Below, piece after piece: positions 59,693 to 64,000 of a stretch of DNA of 64,000 nucleotides (within the stretch, counting starts at the first letter, position 1; each line of letters begins with the position of its first letter). This DNA comes from Hyphomicrobium_A sp963728165 (GTDB lineage: Bacteria; Pseudomonadota; Alphaproteobacteria; Rhizobiales; Hyphomicrobiaceae). The stretch is from assembly GCA_963728165.1 (NCBI GenBank), contig CAVSIY010000001.1, positions 1 to 64,000 of the forward strand. Direction: 5' to 3'. Made by a program: the position numbers and the translations under genes. The notes beneath the pieces are model-generated. The model saw only the letters and a list, made by a program, of their open reading frames with translations. It searched no databases and had not been told where the DNA came from.

Positions 59693-60877
59693 TCACACTC
59701 CCTTGCGGTAGGGTGCGTGCTCGGTGAGCGCGACGCCGGTCTCGGCCACCGCGCGGCGCTCCTCCTCCAGGTAATCGGCAATCGCCCGGCGCAGGCCCGG
59801 ATCGCGGATCCAGTGGGCGGAATAGGTCGTGACCGGCAGGTAGCCGCGCGCGAGCTTGTGCTCGCCCTGGGCGCCGGCCTCGACACGCGCCAAGCCCTTC
59901 TCGATCGCGTAGTCGATCGCCTGGTAGTAGCAGACCTCGAAATGCAGGCAGGGGTATTGCTCGATCGCACCCCAGTAGCGCCCGTAGAGGCAGTCGCCGC
60001 CCACGAGATTGAGGGCGCCGGCCACATAAGTAGGGCCGCGCTTCACCATGATCAGCAGGCAGCGGTCCGCCATCGCCTGCCCCAGCAGCGAGAAGAAGCG
60101 GCGGTTGAGGTAGGGGTGTCCCCACTTGCGCGCGCCCGTATCCATGTAGAACGCGTAGAAGGCGTCCCAATGCGCTTCGGTGATATCGGCGCCGGTGATC
60201 CGCTCGATCGTGAGGCCATGGCGCCGCGCCTCGCTGCGCTCCTTCTTCACGCCCTTGCGCTTGCGCGAGGAGAACGTCGCAAGGAAGTCATCGAAGCTGG
60301 CATACCCCTCGTTGCGCCAGTGGAATTGCTGATCGGTGCGCTTGAGGAAACCCTCGTTGCCGAGCGTCTCCCACTCGCTTTTCGTGAGAAAGGTGACGTG
60401 CAGCGATGAGGCACCGATGCGCTGCGTGACCTCCGCTGCCGCCGCCGCGAGCAGCCGGCCGTGCAGGTCGGCGTTGGGTCCGGGCTTGGTGAGAAGGCGG
60501 CGGCCGGGCACCGGCGTGAACGGAACCGCGGCCTGCAGCTTGGGATAGTAGCGTCCCCCGGCGCGTTGATAGGCGTCCGCCCACGCCCAATCGAAGACGT
60601 ACTCGCCCGCGCTGTTGAGCTTGGCATAGCAGGGCATGCACGCGGCGATGGCGCCAGCCTGATCGGCAATGGTGATGTGCTGCGGCAGCCAGCCGGTGCG
60701 CTTGTCGCCGACCGTGCCCGCCTGCTCGAGCGCATGCAGGAAGGCGTGGGCAATGAAGGGATTGTAGGTCGCAAGGTCAGGGTTGGCGCAGGCATCCCAG
60801 GCCGCGGCGTCGATGTCGCCGATCGACCCTGCGATCCGCGCCACCATCGCTGGCTCTTCCCGTTCCAAAGCACTCAT
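59693..60877 (-). CDS. GNAT/FemAB-like protein (DUF482, PF04339)
   Basis: A 394 aa protein of the family annotated as peptidogalycan biosynthesis or GNAT-type aminoacyl/acyl transferases. The family segments YNPFIAHAFLHALEQAGTVG near residue 38, FTPVPGRRLLTKPGP near 114, FLATFSSRKRKGVKKER near 200, and the C-terminal YGRYWGAIEQYPCLHFEVCYYQAIDYAIE near 300 are easily recognised. The exact reaction is not established. It is the last of three leftward genes (ridA, GDPD, this), a cluster conserved in Rhizobiales. Confidence 0.85.
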   Translation of the reverse strand: MSALEREEPAMVARIAGSIGDIDAAAWDACANPDLATYNPFIAHAFLHALEQAGTVGDKRTGWLPQHITIADQAGAIAACMPCYAKLNSAGEYVFDWAWADAYQRAGGRYYPKLQAAVPFTPVPGRRLLTKPGPNADLHGRLLAAAAAEVTQRIGASSLHVTFLTKSEWETLGNEGFLKRTDQQFHWRNEGYASFDDFLATFSSRKRKGVKKERSEARRHGLTIERITGADITEAHWDAFYAFYMDTGARKWGHPYLNRRFFSLLGQAMADRCLLIMVKRGPTYVAGALNLVGGDCLYGRYWGAIEQYPCLHFEVCYYQAIDYAIEKGLARVEAGAQGEHKLARGYLPVTTYSAHWIRDPGLRRAIADYLEEERRAVAETGVALTEHAPYRKGV

Positions 60878-60917
60878 CGACAGGCTCGTGCCCCAATTCC
60901 AAAGGACGCACAGGCAA

Positions 60918-61667
60918 TCAGGGCTCGAACCCCTCGAAAATCGGCGCGTCGGCCCAGCGGGCGGCGGTCGCCCGCTCCTCCTCGGTCCTGACGGTCCAGG
61001 TAAAGAGCGGCATCGCCAGCACCTCGCGGACGAAGCGCGTCACCGGGGTCGGCAGCGCGCCGACCTGGTAAGCATAGAAATCGGGTGCGGCCGCACGCGA
61101 TTCAAGCAGGTGGCTCAAGCGGTAAGCCCGCTCGGGCCCGAGCCTCTCGCGCCACTCCGGCTCCGCATCGATGCGGCCGGACACGATGCCGCGCGGGATG
61201 TCCGGCGCGAGCTCCTTCACGAGCGCCATCACGGCCGGATCGTAGGACATGAGCGCCAAGGGTCCGCGGTAGGCGCCCGCCAGCTTGGCGATCGCCTGCA
61301 GGAACGCGCGGTCGGGCGGTTGCCATTCGCTCTTGATCTCGACGAGGATCGGCTGGCTGCCGCCGACGAGCTGCAACAGCTCGGCAAGCTCGAGCATGTG
61401 GTCGGTGCCGCTGCGGAACTTGAAGGCCTTGAGCGCCGCGGCGTCGTGCGCATGCACGGGACCTTTCCCCTCGACGAGGCGCTCGAGCGTCTCGTCGTGG
61501 AAGATCATCGGCGTGCCGCCGGCCGACGGCCGCACGTCGCACTCCATGCCGTAGCCCTTGGCGAGCGCGGCTTTAAAGGCTGCAGCCGTGTTCTCCACCC
61601 GGCCTTTGGCCGCGTCGTGCAGCCCTCGGTGCGCGATCGGCTTCAGGAAGGCCGCGGCATCCCACAT
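60918..61667 (-). CDS. Glycerophosphodiester phosphodiesterase
   Basis: Hydrolyses glycerophosphodiesters from phospholipid turnover to glycerol-3-phosphate and an alcohol. 249 aa TIM barrel, cytosolic: the metal and catalytic residues are in IAHRGLHDA near 11-18, ENTAAAFKAA near 25, GMECDVRPS near 40, FHDETLERL near 56, and VEIKSEW near 109. It lies 5 bases after ridA and 40 before the GNAT gene in one direction, so they are likely co-transcribed. Confidence 0.93.
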   Translation of the reverse strand: MWDAAAFLKPIAHRGLHDAAKGRVENTAAAFKAALAKGYGMECDVRPSAGGTPMIFHDETLERLVEGKGPVHAHDAAALKAFKFRSGTDHMLELAELLQLVGGSQPILVEIKSEWQPPDRAFLQAIAKLAGAYRGPLALMSYDPAVMALVKELAPDIPRGIVSGRIDAEPEWRERLGPERAYRLSHLLESRAAAPDFYAYQVGALPTPVTRFVREVLAMPLFTWTVRTEEERATAARWADAPIFEGFEP

Positions 61668-61672
61668 CGGTG

Positions 61673-62140
61673 TCAGGGCCCGATCAGAAGGATCGCGTCG
61701 ACCTCGACGGCGCAGCCCATGGGCAGGCTGGCGACGCCGACAGCCGCGCGCGTGTGCCGCCCGGCCTCGCCCAGCACCTCCACCATCAGATCGGAGGCGC
61801 CGTTGACCACCTGGGGGTGATCGGCGAAGTCGGGGGTGGCGGCGACGAAGCCGGTGAGCTTGACGACCTGCCCGATACGGTCGAGATCGCCGATCGCGGC
61901 TTTGGCCTGGGCGAGGAGGGCGAGCGCCGAGGCCCGGGCGGCTTCGCGCCCCTGCTCCAAGGTTAGCTCGGCGCCGAGCCGGCCCTTGATGACGGTGCCG
62001 TCGGCGGCCTTGGAGATTTGCCCGGAAATGAACAAAAGGTTGCCGGCAAGGAAGGTGGGGACATAGTTTGCAACGGGGTTGGGCGCCGCGGGGAGCGTCA
62101 ATCCGAGCGCCGCCAGCCGCGCCTCGACCTTGCCATTCAT
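61673..62140 (-). CDS. RidA family (YjgF/YER057c) protein
   Basis: Hydrolyses reactive enamine/imine intermediates in amino-acid metabolism or a paralogous function. 155 aa, the longer RidA subgroup, with GNLLFISGQISKAADG near residue 33 and AVGVASLPMGCAVEVDAILLIG at the end, where the usual Arg of the RidA active site is replaced in this subgroup. First gene of the ridA-GDPD-GNAT cluster. A conspicuous inverted repeat lies just upstream. Confidence 0.9.
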   Translation of the reverse strand: MNGKVEARLAALGLTLPAAPNPVANYVPTFLAGNLLFISGQISKAADGTVIKGRLGAELTLEQGREAARASALALLAQAKAAIGDLDRIGQVVKLTGFVAATPDFADHPQVVNGASDLMVEVLGEAGRHTRAAVGVASLPMGCAVEVDAILLIGP

Positions 62141-62151
62141 GCTAGTGTCCC

Positions 62152-62205
62152 AATTCCGAAGTTCGCCTGATTTCGATGCTAGCTTCCCAAGCGAACTTCG
62201 GAATT
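62152..62205. promoter_or_regulatory. 15-bp inverted repeat in the divergent ridA/eipB region
   Basis: AATTCCGAAGTTCGC (62152-62166) and GCGAACTTCGGAATT (62191-62205) are perfect inverted arms with a 24-base centre, 12 bases upstream of the ridA start. In RNA it would form a strong hairpin in the leader; in DNA it could be an operator. The outer CTAGTG/CACTAG pairs (62142 and 62214) extend the symmetry. Confidence 0.6.
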
Positions 62206-62455
62206 AAAAGGGTCACTAGAATCATGGAGTTACTAGTCTGATTCAGATCGACAAATTCGCTCGGGCGCGGGCCGCGAGCAATGGCGAATTTCTCTGTCAT
62301 CACTCTAGTATCCTTTTGCCTCAGCCGTGGGCCGGTGAGCGGGCGTGCGCCTATTTGACCGGGCCGACGGCGCTTTGCAATGGCGTCGTCGGGGCAGATA
62401 TCGGGCGCTTTAACGTCTGGCGGGTACGCTTCTGACCTTGGCGATGAGAGGAAGA

Positions 62456-63322
62456 ATGAGCGAAGTTGCGAAGGTGCTGAGCGGCGCCGTGATCGGCGCG
62501 GTGGTGTTGATGACGCCGCCGGGGGCGCTCGCCGGTCCCAGCGGGATCGAATTCCGTCCGCACCGGGCGGTCTATGACATCACCTTCGATCATGCGACGC
62601 CCGGCTCCGGCGTCGCCGACATGAACGGGCGCATGGTCTACGAGATGACCGGTAGCCGCTGCGGGGGCTATTCGCAGAGCATGCGCTTCGTCACGCGCAT
62701 GACCAACCAGGAGGGCGTCGACCAGATCAACGACCTCAGAACGACGAGCTTTGAGAATATCGCCAAGCACAATTTGCGCTTTTCCTCGAGCCAGTACGAG
62801 AACCAGAAGCTGTCGGAGGCGTCCCAGGGGATCGCCGAGCCGGCCAAGGGGGCGAGGTTCACCGAGGTCAAGCTGACCAAGCCCGCCAAGAAGACGGTCA
62901 AGCTTCCCTCCGATATCTACTTTCCCATCCAGCACTCGCTCGCGCTCATGGACGCCGCCCGTGCCGGCAAGAGCGTGTTCCTCGCCAACCTCTACGATGG
63001 CTCCGACAAGGGCGAGAAGTTCTACGAGACCAATGCCGTGATCGGGGGCCGGGCGGCGCCAGGCTCGGTGAGCGTCCCCCCCAATGTTCCCAACGCTGCC
63101 GAGCTCGGCAAGCTCGCCTCCTGGCCTATTGCGATCGGGTATTTCGAGCCGGGCCCGACGCAGACGGATGCGGTCCCCAGCTACGAATTGTCCTTCCGCT
63201 TCTATGAGAACGGCGTGTCGACGAACCTCTATATCGACTACGGCGACTTCGCCATTCGCGGCGAGCTCAAGGAGCTGACTTTCCTGGAAGAGGAAAAGTG
63301 CCCGGCGCCCAAGCAGAACTGA
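62456..63322 (+). CDS. eipB: Cell envelope integrity protein EipB (DUF1849)
   Basis: EipB is a periplasmic protein required for envelope stability in Brucella. This protein is 288 aa with a signal peptide (about 1-25, ending ALAG), the start FRPHRAVYDITFDHATPGSGVADMNGRMVYEM, and two conserved cysteines (SRCGGYSQ near residue 69 and EEEKCPAP at the end) that form the known disulfide. The ATG at 62456 has GAGAGGA before it; upstream alternatives at 62444 and 62438 are less likely. It is transcribed away from the ridA cluster. Confidence 0.92.
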   Translation: MSEVAKVLSGAVIGAVVLMTPPGALAGPSGIEFRPHRAVYDITFDHATPGSGVADMNGRMVYEMTGSRCGGYSQSMRFVTRMTNQEGVDQINDLRTTSFENIAKHNLRFSSSQYENQKLSEASQGIAEPAKGARFTEVKLTKPAKKTVKLPSDIYFPIQHSLALMDAARAGKSVFLANLYDGSDKGEKFYETNAVIGGRAAPGSVSVPPNVPNAAELGKLASWPIAIGYFEPGPTQTDAVPSYELSFRFYENGVSTNLYIDYGDFAIRGELKELTFLEEEKCPAPKQN

Positions 63323-63328
63323 GCCGTC

Positions 63329-63616
63329 TCAGGTCTCCTCGTCGGCAGCCTTAGCCGCCTGCGCCTCGAGCACGGCGTGGGCGGGGGCGACCAGTGCCGG
63401 CGCGATGCCATGGCGCGTGGCAAAGACGAGGAGCAGGCTTTCGTCCTGCAACAGGTGGCCCAGCACGGCTGCGAGGATACGGGGCGTGCGCGCGTTGGTC
63501 CTGAGCTCGTCGGGCCCGACCCCCGTCAGCGCCAGAAAGCGCCCCAGCCGTGCCACGTCGTCTGAGAGAAAGGCCAGCGCCGAAAAGGCGATGGTTTCGG
63601 CGCTATCAGCATCCAT
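63329..63616 (-). CDS. DUF3572 family protein
   Basis: A 95 aa small helical protein with the family pattern AETIAFSALAFLSDDVARLGRFLALTGVGPDELR near residues 6-39. Its function is unknown. It is found next to divK in many Rhizobiales, as here (divergent, about 160 bases apart), which suggests a link to cell-cycle control. Converges with eipB. Confidence 0.85.
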   Translation of the reverse strand: MDADSAETIAFSALAFLSDDVARLGRFLALTGVGPDELRTNARTPRILAAVLGHLLQDESLLLVFATRHGIAPALVAPAHAVLEAQAAKAADEET

Positions 63617-63676
63617 TCACCTAACCCTCCGATTTAAGCGCAAATGCCGGCCAGCGGGCGTGCGTATACGTCTTCA

Positions 63677-63691
63677 TTAACTGTTGGTTAC
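63677..63691. promoter_or_regulatory. Candidate CtrA-like box upstream of divK
   Basis: TTAACTGTTGGTTAC (TTAA-N7-TTAC) differs by one base from the CtrA core TTAA-N7-TTAA and lies in the divK/DUF3572 divergent promoter, about 85 bases before the proposed divK start. Confidence 0.35.
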
Positions 63692-63774
63692 GCCTTGGAA
63701 CGCAAACTCGGGCCCGATCCGGTGCGAGAATTGGTGCAAAGAATATGATCGAGGGTGGTGCGAGCTTTAGGCCC

Positions 63775-64000
63775 ATGAACTTCCACGAGACGAGAAACGC
63801 CGGCGAGACACGCCCGCCCGAGCTGCGGGCCGGGCGCAAGACCGTTTTGATCGTGGAGGACAACGAGCTCAACATGAAGCTCTTCCACGATCTTCTGGCC
63901 GCGCACGGCTATGCAACCATCCAGACCCGCAACGGGCTGGAGGCGCTGGAGCTGGCGCGGCGTCATCGCCCGGCACTCATCCTCATGGACATCCAGCTTC
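63775..64000 (+). CDS. divK: Response regulator DivK (partial, runs off the window)
   Basis: The N-terminal 75 residues of a receiver-only response regulator. After an extension of about 20 residues comes KTVLIVEDNELNMKLFHDLLAAHGY, with the acidic pair in VEDN, and then RRHRPALILMDIQL, holding the phospho-acceptor Asp. The sequence pattern matches DivK, which controls DivJ/PleC/DivL and hence CtrA. The start is uncertain: the ATG at 63775 is used, and an in-frame ATG at 63745 also exists; the standard DivK start would be near the KTVLIVED segment. The rest lies beyond the window. Confidence 0.85.
   Translation, partial: MNFHETRNAGETRPPELRAGRKTVLIVEDNELNMKLFHDLLAAHGYATIQTRNGLEALELARRHRPALILMDIQL

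Overview
The window is GC-rich chromosomal DNA of an alphaproteobacterium in the order Hyphomicrobiales (Rhizobiales), most like the Hyphomicrobiaceae or other methylotrophic members. The markers are ALA synthase (C4 haem pathway), the rib-nusB-thiL operon, TolC next to a Pcm homologue, PopZ, an LdtR/L,D-transpeptidase pair, EipB, an ExoR-like Sel1 protein, DUF3572-DivK, and the block dgt-argS-SPOR-nagZ-scpAB-tatABC-serS-surE-LytM. A lanmodulin-type EF-hand protein points to lanthanide use and hence methylotrophy. No prophage, transposon, CRISPR array or rRNA was seen.

Layout. 0-4.7 kb is mixed accessory material: a hypothetical protein, an aquaporin, an outer-membrane barrel, a CDP-archaeol-synthase-like membrane protein and the lanmodulin homologue, closed by a strong terminator. 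4.8-11 kb holds hemB, an extensin-like protein, an acyl-CoA hydratase/hydrolase, ldtR and its L,D-transpeptidase. 11-19.6 kb holds hemA (with a perfect FNR/FixK-type box upstream), glyA and the nrdR-ribD-ribE-ribBA-ribH-nusB-thiL operon. 19.8-25.3 kb holds a second L,D-transpeptidase, an M50-CBS protease, tRNA-Asn and tRNA-Cys, pcm and tolC. 25.5-33.1 kb holds popZ, valS, ilvD and the exoR-like gene. 33-41.6 kb is mostly transport, stress and signalling: an MFS-macro domain pair, secreted unknowns, a TPR protein, exonuclease III, a DegP protease and a PAS-GGDEF cyclase. 41.7-57 kb is the conserved housekeeping block from erpA and dgt to the LytM factor. 57.9-59.6 kb is a lower-GC patch with an unknown ORF and an outer-membrane barrel. 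60-64 kb holds the GNAT-GDPD-RidA cluster, eipB, DUF3572 and the start of divK.

The genes serve four main themes: tetrapyrrole and riboflavin cofactor synthesis; peptidoglycan and envelope remodelling (two L,D-transpeptidases, extensin-like protein, NagZ, SPOR, LytM, EipB, TolC, Tat); translation (valS, argS, serS, tRNAs); and polar or cell-cycle control (PopZ, ScpAB, DivK, CtrA-like sites).

Oddities: three genes (ldtP, valS, TPR) carry four frame breaks, all equivalent to one extra base, which looks like a residual assembly error; serS contains a low-GC mosaic tract with an extra segment of about 60 residues; the GTP cyclohydrolase II half of RibBA has lost its zinc ligands; and the 3' end of the M50 gene runs into tRNA-Asn. 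All calls come from reading the sequence by eye; no database search was run.
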